A DNA stretch of 41,231 nucleotides from Spirochaetota bacterium (GTDB lineage: Bacteria > Spirochaetota > UBA12135 > COTS27 > JAFLEE01): contig JAFLEE010000046.1 of NCBI GenBank assembly GCA_017302015.1, positions 1-41,231 on the forward strand, read 5' to 3'. Shown piece after piece: positions 19,096 through 27,155 of this stretch; position 1 is the stretch's first letter, and the number at the start of each line of letters is the position of its first letter. A model generated the notes under the pieces. That model had not been told where the DNA came from. It did no database searches and was given only the letters and a program-made list of their open reading frames with translations. Both the position numbers and the translations under genes were made by a program.

Positions 19096-19124
19096 TTGAC
19101 ACCCGCCGAATTCTGCCCTAAACT
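19096..19124 (+). promoter_or_regulatory. Sigma-70-type promoter of the IclR-oxidoreductase unit
   Basis: TTGACA at 19096-19101 is a perfect -35 element. TAAACT at 19119-19124 matches the -10 consensus at four of six positions, and the spacer is exactly 17 bases. The predicted transcript start, near 19131, falls about 34 bases before the IclR start codon, just upstream of an operator-like dyad. Confidence 0.65.
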
Positions 19125-19133
19125 TGTTACAAG

Positions 19134-19156
19134 ATGTGTGATTAAAAGTTACACAT
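19134..19156. promoter_or_regulatory. Operator-like dyad between promoter and IclR gene
   Basis: ATGTGTGA (19134-19141) and TTACACAT (19149-19156) are inverted repeats with one mismatch, separated by seven bases. The site lies just downstream of the predicted transcript start and ends eight bases before the start codon, a typical position for IclR autorepression. Confidence 0.5.
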
Positions 19157-19164
19157 TATGAAAC

Positions 19165-19935
19165 ATGATCCAATCCCTCCAACGCGCCCTCCGCCTCGCC
19201 CGGCTGGTCTCCGAGTCCCCCGATGGCCTCCGCCTCGTCGACCTCTCCCAGCTCACGGGCCTCAATAAGACCACCATCTTCCACCTCGTCGAGACCCTGG
19301 TCGCCGAGGGCCTCCTTTCCAAGGGCGGCGATGCCCGCTATGCGATCGGCCCCCTCTGCCGTGAGTGGGCGGGCGCGGGCAAGCGCTCGGCGGTCCTCAG
19401 GCGCGCGGCGGCGCTCCTCGCGGAGGTCCACCGCGCCTATCCCCGGTCGAATATCGTGTACGCCGAACTCGGCGATGCCGACCTGTTCGCCCGGTTTTCC
19501 CTGTCCTCCGATCGGCCCGGCGGGGTCGTTTATACCGATGACATGACGCTCAATCCCTACCTCACCGTCTCGGGCGTCCTGTTCGCCGCGTTCATGCCCT
19601 CCGAGCGGATGCACGGCCTGAGGCTGCGCCATCCCTTCGAGTACAAGGGGCGGGAGGCCTGGGGGTCCGAGAACGCTTTCCAGGCTTGCGTCATCGACGC
19701 CGCCCGCCGCGGTTGGGCGGAGACGCCCCGGCTCATCGGGGCGGGGCAATTCAAGGTGGGCATCCCCGTTCGCGACCCGAACGGGGCCCTCCTCGCGACG
19801 ATGACGTTCACCGCGGAGAAGAAAGAACTTCCCCCCGCGGCCGAGCTTCGGGGGGCGCTCCTCCAAGTCGCCCGCCGGATCGGGGACCCCGCGGGGGCCC
19901 TGCCCGCGAACTCACCCGCTCGAAACAAGAAGTAG
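19165..19935 (+). CDS. IclR-family transcriptional regulator
   Basis: The protein has 256 residues. The N-terminal winged helix is clear (SLQRALRLARLVSESPDGLR, then LVDLSQLTGLNKTTIFHLVE and TLVAEGLLSK). The C-terminal half carries the IclR effector-domain pattern, including a conserved-type segment FKVGIPVRDPNGALLATMTF near residues 195-215. IclR proteins usually sense small organic acids or sugar derivatives. It is followed after 12 bases by an FAD-dependent oxidoreductase with a strong ribosome site, so the two form a unit and the oxidoreductase is the likely regulated target. Confidence 0.88.
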   Translation: MIQSLQRALRLARLVSESPDGLRLVDLSQLTGLNKTTIFHLVETLVAEGLLSKGGDARYAIGPLCREWAGAGKRSAVLRRAAALLAEVHRAYPRSNIVYAELGDADLFARFSLSSDRPGGVVYTDDMTLNPYLTVSGVLFAAFMPSERMHGLRLRHPFEYKGREAWGSENAFQACVIDAARRGWAETPRLIGAGQFKVGIPVRDPNGALLATMTFTAEKKELPPAAELRGALLQVARRIGDPAGALPANSPARNKK

Positions 19936-19947
19936 GAGGCCTAAGCC

Positions 19948-21126
19948 ATGTTCCAGAAATCCTATGATGTGGTCGTCTGCGGGGGCGGCATCGCCGGCGC
20001 GGCCGCCGCCATCGCCTCCGCACGACGGGGACAGAAGACCGCCCTCATTGAGAAGACGGTCTTCACCGGCGGGCTGGCCACCGCCGGCCTCATCTATATC
20101 TACCTGCCCCTCTGCGACGGCAACGGCACCCAGGTCACCTTCGGGCTCGCCGAGGAACTCCTCCTCGCGAGCCTCAAGTACGGCCCCGGCGAGGTGCCCG
20201 AGTGGCGCAAAGAAAAGAACGCGGAAGAAGCCAACCGCTACCGCGTGATTTTCTCCCCGGCATCCTTCATCATTACCCTTGATGAATTCCTCCTCGAGGC
20301 GGGGGTCGAGATCTGGTACGACACGCTCTTATGCGCGTCCAACGTGGAAGGCGGGCGGCTGGCGTCGGTGGAGGTTGAAAACAAGAGCGGTCGCGGACGC
20401 ATCGCCGGCAAATGCTTCGTCGACGCCACCGGCGACGCCGATGTGGCCCACTTCGCGGGCCTGCCCTGCGTCGCGGCCCAGAACGCCCTGGCCCACTGGG
20501 CCCTGGAATACGCCGATGGCGCCCAGTGGCGCCTCGAGAAATCCATCACCGGCGTTTCCATGCACGCCGACGGCGGTTCGGTGGATAAAAAGCGCGGCGT
20601 CACGGGCATCGATGGGCGTGAGGTCACGCGCTTCGTTCTAGACGGGCGCAACAAGTACCGCGAACGCCTGAAAAAAGCGTACGCCGAGGGCAAGAAATCC
20701 CGCACCAACCTCTTCCCCCTGACGCTGCCGAGCATGGCCCAATTCCGCACCACGCGACACATCCCCGCCCAGTACCGCCTGCGCGATGGCGAAGACTGGA
20801 AACATTTCGACGATTCCATCGGACTGGCCGCGGATTGGCGGAAATCGGGGCATGTGTGGGAGATCCCCTGGCGCTCCATGGTCCCCGTGGGGCTCCAGAA
20901 TCTCGTCGCGGCCGGGCGCTGCACCGCCGCCGAGGAAGACGCTTGGGAAGTCACCCGGGTCATCCCCACCGCCGCCCTCACCGGCGAGGCCGCGGGAACG
21001 GCCGCGGCCCTGGCCGCCTCGGGCGGCCGTTCCCCCGACGAACTCAGCGTCGCGGCGATCCAGGACGCGATGCGCAAGGCCGGCAATCCCATCCACCTGG
21101 AAGAGGTGGGGCTCGAGGCGAAGTGA
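19948..21126 (+). CDS. FAD-dependent oxidoreductase (FAD_oxidored type)
   Basis: This 392-residue flavoprotein starts with a Rossmann dinucleotide motif (VVVCGGGIAGAAAAIASARR; glycines 12, 13, 14 and 17), followed by an acidic strand end in TALIEK and then FTGGLATAGL. FVDATGDADVAHFAGLP is the second FAD-contacting signature typical of this group. AGGAGG upstream of ATG 19948 gives a strong ribosome site. Relatives are often found beside carbohydrate-active enzymes in environmental bacteria and are sometimes labelled xanthan-lyase-like without proof. There is no signal peptide. The substrate is unknown; oxidation of a sugar or polyol is an inference from context. Confidence 0.75.
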   Translation: MFQKSYDVVVCGGGIAGAAAAIASARRGQKTALIEKTVFTGGLATAGLIYIYLPLCDGNGTQVTFGLAEELLLASLKYGPGEVPEWRKEKNAEEANRYRVIFSPASFIITLDEFLLEAGVEIWYDTLLCASNVEGGRLASVEVENKSGRGRIAGKCFVDATGDADVAHFAGLPCVAAQNALAHWALEYADGAQWRLEKSITGVSMHADGGSVDKKRGVTGIDGREVTRFVLDGRNKYRERLKKAYAEGKKSRTNLFPLTLPSMAQFRTTRHIPAQYRLRDGEDWKHFDDSIGLAADWRKSGHVWEIPWRSMVPVGLQNLVAAGRCTAAEEDAWEVTRVIPTAALTGEAAGTAAALAASGGRSPDELSVAAIQDAMRKAGNPIHLEEVGLEAK

Positions 21127-21214
21127 CCCCATCCCCGGCCATTCCCCTTGTGGGAAAAGAGGAAGGGAGGAGGAGCGGAGTGGATCAGAGTGATTTAAAA
21201 AAGGGGCGGGGGTA

Positions 21215-22699
21215 CTATTCTCCCAGGCCCCTGTCGGCGTAGTATTTTTTCAGGAAGATATTGTCGACGAGGGCGAGGGGGATTTTTTTGCCGGCCGCGC
21301 GCAGTGCGTCGATTTGGGCCTGCTTCTTGATGGCGGCCTCGTAGGCGGCCTTCTTTTCGGGGTGGCGGCCCAGATAATCCTTGATTTCTTTGTTGACGCC
21401 CGCGGCGATGTCGGCGACCGCTTCGGCGGGGGGGACGACCTTGCTGAAGACCGCGCCGAATTGGCGCCAGAAATGGCGCTCGCAATTGACGTGGAGCGCG
21501 AAGGGGCTGTCTTCCCGGCCGATGGCGTACTTCACGGCGATCTCCCGGAAGCCGGCGTTGAGCTTCCACTCGTTGGTGAAGCCGGCGGGCTGGAGGTAGG
21601 CCTTCTCGTCCATGTAGGTCGGGATGGGGGGCAGGTTATCGCCGCCCTCCACGATCTGGCGGTTATAGTCTTCGCTTCGCAGGTAGGCGGCGAAGGCCGT
21701 GGCCATGGGCTTGTGCTTCGAGCCGGCGTAGGCCACAAGGTAGCGCGCGCTGGAGACGCTATTGGGGTAGGCGGCGTGGGGCGGGAGCACGGCGTCGAGT
21801 TCCTCGGCGCATTTCATCTCTCGCAGCGGCATGAGGATGAAGCGGCAGCCGGTATGGAGCGCCATGCGGCCCTTGGAGAACATCGCCCACGACGGCTGCA
21901 TGTAGCCCGAGTTCTCCTGGGACATGGAGGCCATGTCGGAGGGGGTGGGGAGGATGTGGTCGTCGTAGGTCCATTTCAGGAGCCGCGCGAACATCTCGGA
22001 GAGGCCCGTGCCCCGGTCGACGGCGGCGCGGGTGAGGGTCTCGTTGTAGAGGCTCACCCCGTAGGACCGGTAGAGCGTGGAGAGGGCCCCGTTGAGCGGG
22101 CTGCAGAAGAAATGGTCGGGCTTGTTCGGGTTCGCATTGGCCTTCTTCATATAGGCGCGCCCGGTGGCCTCGAACGTATCGATGTCCCATGTCAGCGGGG
22201 GCGGCGCCATGCCCGCCCGGGCGAAGGCGCTGCGGTTGACGAGGAGGCCCTCGACGCTGATCTGGAAGGGCACCGCGTATTCGAGGCCCTCCCGGTCGGT
22301 CTCGGGGAGGTAGATCGGGTAGCGCTCGCTATCGGCCACGCCCGAGAGCTTGGCGAGTTCGCCCTTGGCGAACCCGTGGAGCAGCCCCATCTCCTTCATG
22401 TAGGAGACCTGCGCGCCGTAGGCGTCGAAGACGTCGCCGCCGATGCCCGCGGTGGCCTGGATGACGATCTTGGCGAGTTGGGCGTTATTGGCGTCGATGC
22501 GGACGTCGAAGTCCGCGAGGCCGCGCTTTTTCAGCCAATGCCGGAAGCGCTCGACCTGTTTGGGCTTGTCCTGGCTGAGGGTGCCGACCCAATAGATGTA
22601 GGGGACGCCGCTCGCGCCCGCGCCGGGCAGGACGCGCATGGTGATGTACTGGCTGAAGATGACGAGCGCGGCGAGGATGAGAAGGAACAGGTTTCGCAT
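21215..22699 (-). CDS. ABC-type extracellular solute-binding protein, sugar type
   Basis: I place the start at ATG 22699, where GGAGG lies four bases upstream, giving 494 residues; the frame stays open much further but overlaps another gene. A hydrophobic N-terminal segment (MRNLFLLILAALVIFSQYIT) acts as a signal or anchor, with no lipobox cysteine. The body resembles family 1 solute-binding proteins: YAVPFQISVEGLLVNRSAFA, then a Pro-rich turn with LTWDIDTFEATGRAYMKK, and later WAMFSKGRMALHTG. No permease or ATPase gene lies in the window, so its transporter partners must be elsewhere. It ends the minus-strand unit that begins with the heparinase-like gene. Confidence 0.8.
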   Translation of the reverse strand: MRNLFLLILAALVIFSQYITMRVLPGAGASGVPYIYWVGTLSQDKPKQVERFRHWLKKRGLADFDVRIDANNAQLAKIVIQATAGIGGDVFDAYGAQVSYMKEMGLLHGFAKGELAKLSGVADSERYPIYLPETDREGLEYAVPFQISVEGLLVNRSAFARAGMAPPPLTWDIDTFEATGRAYMKKANANPNKPDHFFCSPLNGALSTLYRSYGVSLYNETLTRAAVDRGTGLSEMFARLLKWTYDDHILPTPSDMASMSQENSGYMQPSWAMFSKGRMALHTGCRFILMPLREMKCAEELDAVLPPHAAYPNSVSSARYLVAYAGSKHKPMATAFAAYLRSEDYNRQIVEGGDNLPPIPTYMDEKAYLQPAGFTNEWKLNAGFREIAVKYAIGREDSPFALHVNCERHFWRQFGAVFSKVVPPAEAVADIAAGVNKEIKDYLGRHPEKKAAYEAAIKKQAQIDALRAAGKKIPLALVDNIFLKKYYADRGLGE

Positions 22700-22812
22700 G
22701 GGTCCTCCGGGGGCGGCGTTTGGCTTCGATGATCGCATGGCCCGCCCGCCCCGGTTCCTCCCGCGCCAATTCGCGCGCGGAATTCCACTAAACCAAAGGG
22801 GCGCCCCGGACC

Positions 22813-24060
22813 TTAAACGAGTGGAAGGAGGGAGGCCACGGCGAGGGCCTCCACGAGGGTATCGGCGCAGGCCACCCGGGTGAGATCGACCGTTTCGAAG
22901 AGGGCCTCGGCTTCGCGACGGGCCAGATCGGCGGCCTGCGTGCCCTCGGCCAGGAGGCCGATATGGAAGGCCGTGAGGGGATAGCGGAGCAAGGCGCGCT
23001 CGTGGCAGAAGCCGGGCCGCCGGCCCATCCAACCGAGCACGAAGGCGAGGGCCCCCTTGAGGCCCGCTTCGGCCGGGGGATGGCTGCGGTAATCGTCCCG
23101 CCAAGAGAGGTCTTCTTTCCGCTCCAGGAGGTCTTTGCGTAGGCGCCGCCAATCCCGGGCGCTCTTGGCCTGCCCATCCTCCCCGAGGATCCGGCGGCTT
23201 TCCTCGGTCAGGTCGGGCGCATGGCCGGCGTGGGGAAAGCCCGCCTCGAAGGTGGAACAGGCGAGGTCTTCCATGCATTGGGGGTAGGGCCCGCGGCCCG
23301 GTTTGTAGAGGCGCGAGATCACATGGAGCTGGGCCTGGAGCTGCTCCGGCACGTAGAAGCCCCATCCCGACACGAGCGGCGAGGGGATCTTGAACCGGGA
23401 GGTGGACGCCGTAAGGCTGCCATCGCGCTTGGTCCAAAGCAGGTCGATGAAATGGCGCCAGTGGGGGTCGCCGGCGGTCTGGGCGGCGGCCGCGATCGTG
23501 CCCGCGAGGCGCAGGCGCTTTTCGGCTTCGCTCCCGTCGAGTTTGCCTCCGCTGGCGGGGGTTCCATCCTCATTATTCCAGATCCAGGCGTCCCGCTCCA
23601 GCCGGCGGGCGATATCGTTGAGCTTGGCCGTCGCCCTCTGGCGCATCGCGGCGTCGCCCTCGCCTTTGGCGAAGGCCCAGAGCCCGTAGGTATAGAGGCC
23701 CAATTGGTCGGTGGAAGTATTGCGCGGGCGGTGGCCGGACCCCGGCAGGGCGCTGCGGGGAACGCAGCCCGCATCGGCGCAGCGATCGGAGAGGTCGAGG
23801 AGCCCCCCGGCCAGTTCCCCGGCGATCTCGTGCTCGCCCAAGCGGGTGAGCGCCGCCACGGCGAGCCCCCCGTTCATGGCGGAGTCTTCCATGCCCGTGC
23901 CCCAGGCCGCTTCGGCGGGGATGCCCCGGGCCAACTCGTCGGCGGTCGGCAGGGCGCGGTCGCGGTCCTCCACGGCGTAGGAGTAGATGAGCCGACTTCG
24001 GGGATCCACGAAGCGCTGGAGGAGGGCTCGGGCCAGGCGCTTGGGGAGGGTCGGATCCAT
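22813..24060 (-). CDS. Unrecognised helix-rich protein, probable alpha/alpha-toroid glycan-processing enzyme
   Basis: This is about 415 residues from ATG 24060. A GTG at 24108 would add 16 residues, but that stretch has codons atypical for the window, and neither start has a clear ribosome site. The sequence is rich in helices and aromatic turns (NTSTDQLGLYTYGLWAFAKG; DAWIWNNEDGTP; SPLVSGWGFYVPEQLQAQLH), a pattern seen in alpha/alpha-toroid hydrolases and lyases. There is no signal peptide, so it is probably cytoplasmic. It lies between a heparinase-like gene and a solute-binding protein gene on the same strand. I do not recognise the family, and the function is only a contextual guess. Confidence 0.6.
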   Translation of the reverse strand: MDPTLPKRLARALLQRFVDPRSRLIYSYAVEDRDRALPTADELARGIPAEAAWGTGMEDSAMNGGLAVAALTRLGEHEIAGELAGGLLDLSDRCADAGCVPRSALPGSGHRPRNTSTDQLGLYTYGLWAFAKGEGDAAMRQRATAKLNDIARRLERDAWIWNNEDGTPASGGKLDGSEAEKRLRLAGTIAAAAQTAGDPHWRHFIDLLWTKRDGSLTASTSRFKIPSPLVSGWGFYVPEQLQAQLHVISRLYKPGRGPYPQCMEDLACSTFEAGFPHAGHAPDLTEESRRILGEDGQAKSARDWRRLRKDLLERKEDLSWRDDYRSHPPAEAGLKGALAFVLGWMGRRPGFCHERALLRYPLTAFHIGLLAEGTQAADLARREAEALFETVDLTRVACADTLVEALAVASLLPLV

Positions 24061-24121
24061 GGTGGCGGGGGAGAGGAGGATTCTAGCATTCTCGGGGGAG
24101 GATGCCACCCCGCCATCGGCC

Positions 24122-26923
24122 CTATTTCGCCAGGGGCACGAGTTTCAGCCAGTCCAGGTTCATGGGGTTCATGACGTTGACGAGGGTGATCGTATGCTCC
24201 CCGGCCCCCAGGGCGAGGCGGAGGCCGGCCTTGGTTCCCGCCACGAAGGCGTCCTTCCAGTCGTCGGCGGAACTGGAATAGCCCCCCGTGCCCGGGAAAC
24301 GGTAGGCCCCTTCCCCCGCGGGTTTGCCGTCCACCAGGACCCTGCGCTCCGCCAGTTCGTCGGCGGTGCAATAGCGAATCATGAGGCCATAATCACCGGT
24401 GGCGGGGACGGTGAACTTCCAGGAGAGTTGGTGGCCCGGGGCGTCCCACCCCTTGAAGGAGGAGACGGAATTGCCGATCTTCTTCACCACCTCGACGCGG
24501 CCGCCCTCCTCGCCGAAGAACGCCTCGGCCTCGACCATCACCGCCCGGGACAGGTCGGGCTTGAAACCGGCCCCGAGCGACGAGGAGACGAGGAGCCTGG
24601 CCCGGGGGGGCGCGGGGGTGAAGCGCACGACCCATTTGACGGCGGTGACATTGGAGGCGACCAGGGCGAGTTTGCGCACGCCGGCGTTCTTATTCTGCAT
24701 GTCGGGGTTGGGCGAGGAGGGGAGGGGCGCGGCGGGCATGGAGAGGAGCGTTCCCGATTTGGGCTCCACCAGATTCACCTTCAGGTCGCCCTCGGGCCGG
24801 GTGAGGAGGGCCGATTTCCCCCCGGGGGCGATGGCGATCTCGGCGCGGATATGGGCGAACCACCACAGGGTCGCCGGCTCGAAGGTCTGGACCTCGTCGG
24901 TGAGTTCGGCGGACTTCCTGCCGTCCACGAGGGAGAAGGTCCGCACGGCTTTCTTGGCTTCGTTCTTATAGGCCGGGGTGAGGTCGACCACGGCCGAGGC
25001 GCCATCGGGGGCGCTCCTGAAATTCTCGATGCGGGTCTCGCTGTGGTGGCCCTGGCCCGCCTCCTTCCCCGGATTGATGACGAGGGTATTGTGCCCCTCG
25101 GGGCGGATGCGATAGAAGTCTTCATGCTTCACGCCGGGGTACTTGTAGAGGACGTAGGTCTGGGGTTCCATCCCCAGATCATCGATGAAGCGGGTGCCAT
25201 GGGCGTCGAGCACGAAGGAACCCAGATCATAATGGAAGTGGGGGGTGCCGTTCGCCCCGGCCTTGATCCCGAGGAAGAGGGCATTGCTCCCCCAATCGCT
25301 TCGCAGCTGGGCCACCTCCACCTTGCGGAAATGGCGGTCGAGCCCGACGCCGGCGAGGGGGAGAGCGTCGAGGGCGGCATCGAAATAGAGGAGTTCTTCG
25401 GGGGAACCCGAGAGGCGGGCCTTCTCGAAAGCGTGCCATACCGGGTTCTGCATCTGGCGGGCCAGATAGAAGAGTTCGCCCATGCTGCCGGTTTTTCCCG
25501 AGCCGGCATCGGCGAAATTGAAGCTCAGGCCGCTCGGGCCCGTGAGGAGCACGGGGAAATCGGCGGTCTTCCGGAAACCCGGGAAGGCTTCGAAGACCCC
25601 GAAATTCGTGCCCAGGGCCGTTTCCATGGTGCGGAAATAGGGCGAGAGGTATTTCAGGCTGTAATGCCAATAGCCCGGGCCCTCGTACCAGGCCCCATCG
25701 GGCTCGAACTCCTCCATGACGTGCTGGAACGAGCGGAAGGCGTTGGTGAAGACGTCGGCGCACAGGTCGGGATTGGAATCCCAGAAGCCGAGGGCCGCCA
25801 CCGAGGCGCCGCCATTGCAGACGAAGTTCCAATTATTATTCCCATCCACCCACCAGGTGCTCGGGCCCCGGCCCCGATACGCCTCGAAGGTGGGCTTAAG
25901 CCCCTTCGCGGCCACGGCCTCCTCCAGGATCTTGCGTTCCTCGGGCGTCCACTCGTTCCATAGCCAATCGTAGCCGAGGGCGAAAGCGTGCATCAATTCG
26001 GCGGTATCGAGGAAATGCTTGGGGTTCCAGTCGGGGAACGCGGCGGCGGCCTCCAATTCCCCCCAGAGCCGGGCCTTGTACTTCGCCTCGCCCGTGAGGC
26101 GGAAGGCGAGGCCGAGGACGAGGGCGCGGTCAAGCACGCGCCGGCTCGTGGTCAATAGGCGCAGGCCGTCGGGGATCTCGTATTTGCTGGGATCCTGCTT
26201 GAGCATGGACTCGGCCTTGGCCATCATGAGCGCGTAGGATCTGGCCGCGCTGGCGTTCCCCTTCACATCGCGGCGGATCCGTTCCAGTTCCGCCTTCGTC
26301 AGGTAGAGCCGCGGGTGGGTGGGGAGGAGCTTCTTTTCCAGGATCGCGCGGGTCGGTACGGGGATCGTGAGGCCCTTCTCGACCTTGTCGGGCGCGGGAC
26401 CGAAGGCGGGCTCGCGCAGGAAGCATTCGGTCTGCAGCGTGCTCGGGGAGTAGAGCCAGAAGCGCACCGATTTGGCCCCGTCGGGGGCCCGTTCGATCAG
26501 TTCGGTGGTCTCGAAGCCGCGCTTGCCTCCGGCCGCCCCGATGGAATGCTCGGGCTTCAAGAGTTTCCCGTCACCGTCTAGGAAATTGAGGTAGAGTTTC
26601 ACCTCGCCCTGGCGCACCGCGATGGCCGCGCGATAGGTCTTCCCGCCCTCGACGACGAGGTTCTGGGCGAGGCCCACGCCGGCCTTGGCATTCTGGTCCA
26701 CCAGGTGGATGGCCGGTTTGCCGTCGATCTGCTCGACGGTGAGGCGGGTCGTCTGGCCATCGGGCGCGGGAAGGAGTTGCCAATCATCGGGGACGCCGGG
26801 TTTCATCTTGTCGAGGAAGCCGGGGTTGACGAGGGCCTTTTCCAGGGCGAAAACGGGGAGGGATGCGAGGAGGCAGGCGGCGGAAAACCAGCGAAGGGTC
26901 CGAAGGAGCGCGCTTTGTTTCAT
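24122..26923 (-). CDS. Heparinase II/III-like exported polysaccharide lyase
   Basis: I start this 933-residue protein at ATG 26923, where a signal peptide begins (MKQSALLRTLRWFSAACLLA); an upstream in-frame start at 26974 would add 17 non-hydrophobic residues. About 50-175 is the beta module also found twice in the 14827-17640 protein. A helix-rich toroid follows (about 200-500; NNNWNFVCNGGASVAALGFW, then EFEPDGAWYEGPGYWHYSLK). The heparinase II/III beta-sheet domain contains PHFHYDLGSFVLDAHG (H562, H564, D566). The last 120 residues resemble a CBM6/35-type module. Family members cleave uronic-acid-containing glycans; the exact substrate is unknown. It heads a three-gene minus-strand unit. 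Confidence 0.75.
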   Translation of the reverse strand: MKQSALLRTLRWFSAACLLASLPVFALEKALVNPGFLDKMKPGVPDDWQLLPAPDGQTTRLTVEQIDGKPAIHLVDQNAKAGVGLAQNLVVEGGKTYRAAIAVRQGEVKLYLNFLDGDGKLLKPEHSIGAAGGKRGFETTELIERAPDGAKSVRFWLYSPSTLQTECFLREPAFGPAPDKVEKGLTIPVPTRAILEKKLLPTHPRLYLTKAELERIRRDVKGNASAARSYALMMAKAESMLKQDPSKYEIPDGLRLLTTSRRVLDRALVLGLAFRLTGEAKYKARLWGELEAAAAFPDWNPKHFLDTAELMHAFALGYDWLWNEWTPEERKILEEAVAAKGLKPTFEAYRGRGPSTWWVDGNNNWNFVCNGGASVAALGFWDSNPDLCADVFTNAFRSFQHVMEEFEPDGAWYEGPGYWHYSLKYLSPYFRTMETALGTNFGVFEAFPGFRKTADFPVLLTGPSGLSFNFADAGSGKTGSMGELFYLARQMQNPVWHAFEKARLSGSPEELLYFDAALDALPLAGVGLDRHFRKVEVAQLRSDWGSNALFLGIKAGANGTPHFHYDLGSFVLDAHGTRFIDDLGMEPQTYVLYKYPGVKHEDFYRIRPEGHNTLVINPGKEAGQGHHSETRIENFRSAPDGASAVVDLTPAYKNEAKKAVRTFSLVDGRKSAELTDEVQTFEPATLWWFAHIRAEIAIAPGGKSALLTRPEGDLKVNLVEPKSGTLLSMPAAPLPSSPNPDMQNKNAGVRKLALVASNVTAVKWVVRFTPAPPRARLLVSSSLGAGFKPDLSRAVMVEAEAFFGEEGGRVEVVKKIGNSVSSFKGWDAPGHQLSWKFTVPATGDYGLMIRYCTADELAERRVLVDGKPAGEGAYRFPGTGGYSSSADDWKDAFVAGTKAGLRLALGAGEHTITLVNVMNPMNLDWLKLVPLAK

Positions 26924-27155
26924 ACGGGAATGGTAATGCCCTTCGCCGGTCGGCGCCATGGCCGGATTCGCCAATGACGGTGCCGAAATCCCCTTAAAAT
27001 AGTCGACAAGACGAAATCTTAAACGAGTGCATGGGCGCTATCCCTTTTGATTAAGCCCTCCCCGCGCTCTACCATTGGGCATGCACGCCTGCGATCGGAT
27101 CCTCCGACCGTTTCCTCTCCCTTCGATCCCCGATCCCATCCCCCAGGAGCCCACC

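Noticed and set aside
21127-21214. Intrinsic terminator between the convergent oxidoreductase and solute-binding protein genes
   Set aside because: Only a 5-bp stem (TTCCC/GGGAA) and an unlinked A/T-run are visible; this is not enough to call.
22700-23437. N-terminal extension of the solute-binding protein
   Set aside because: The extra 246 codons overlap the toroid-like gene in another frame, whereas ATG 22699 has a strong ribosome site followed by a signal-like segment.
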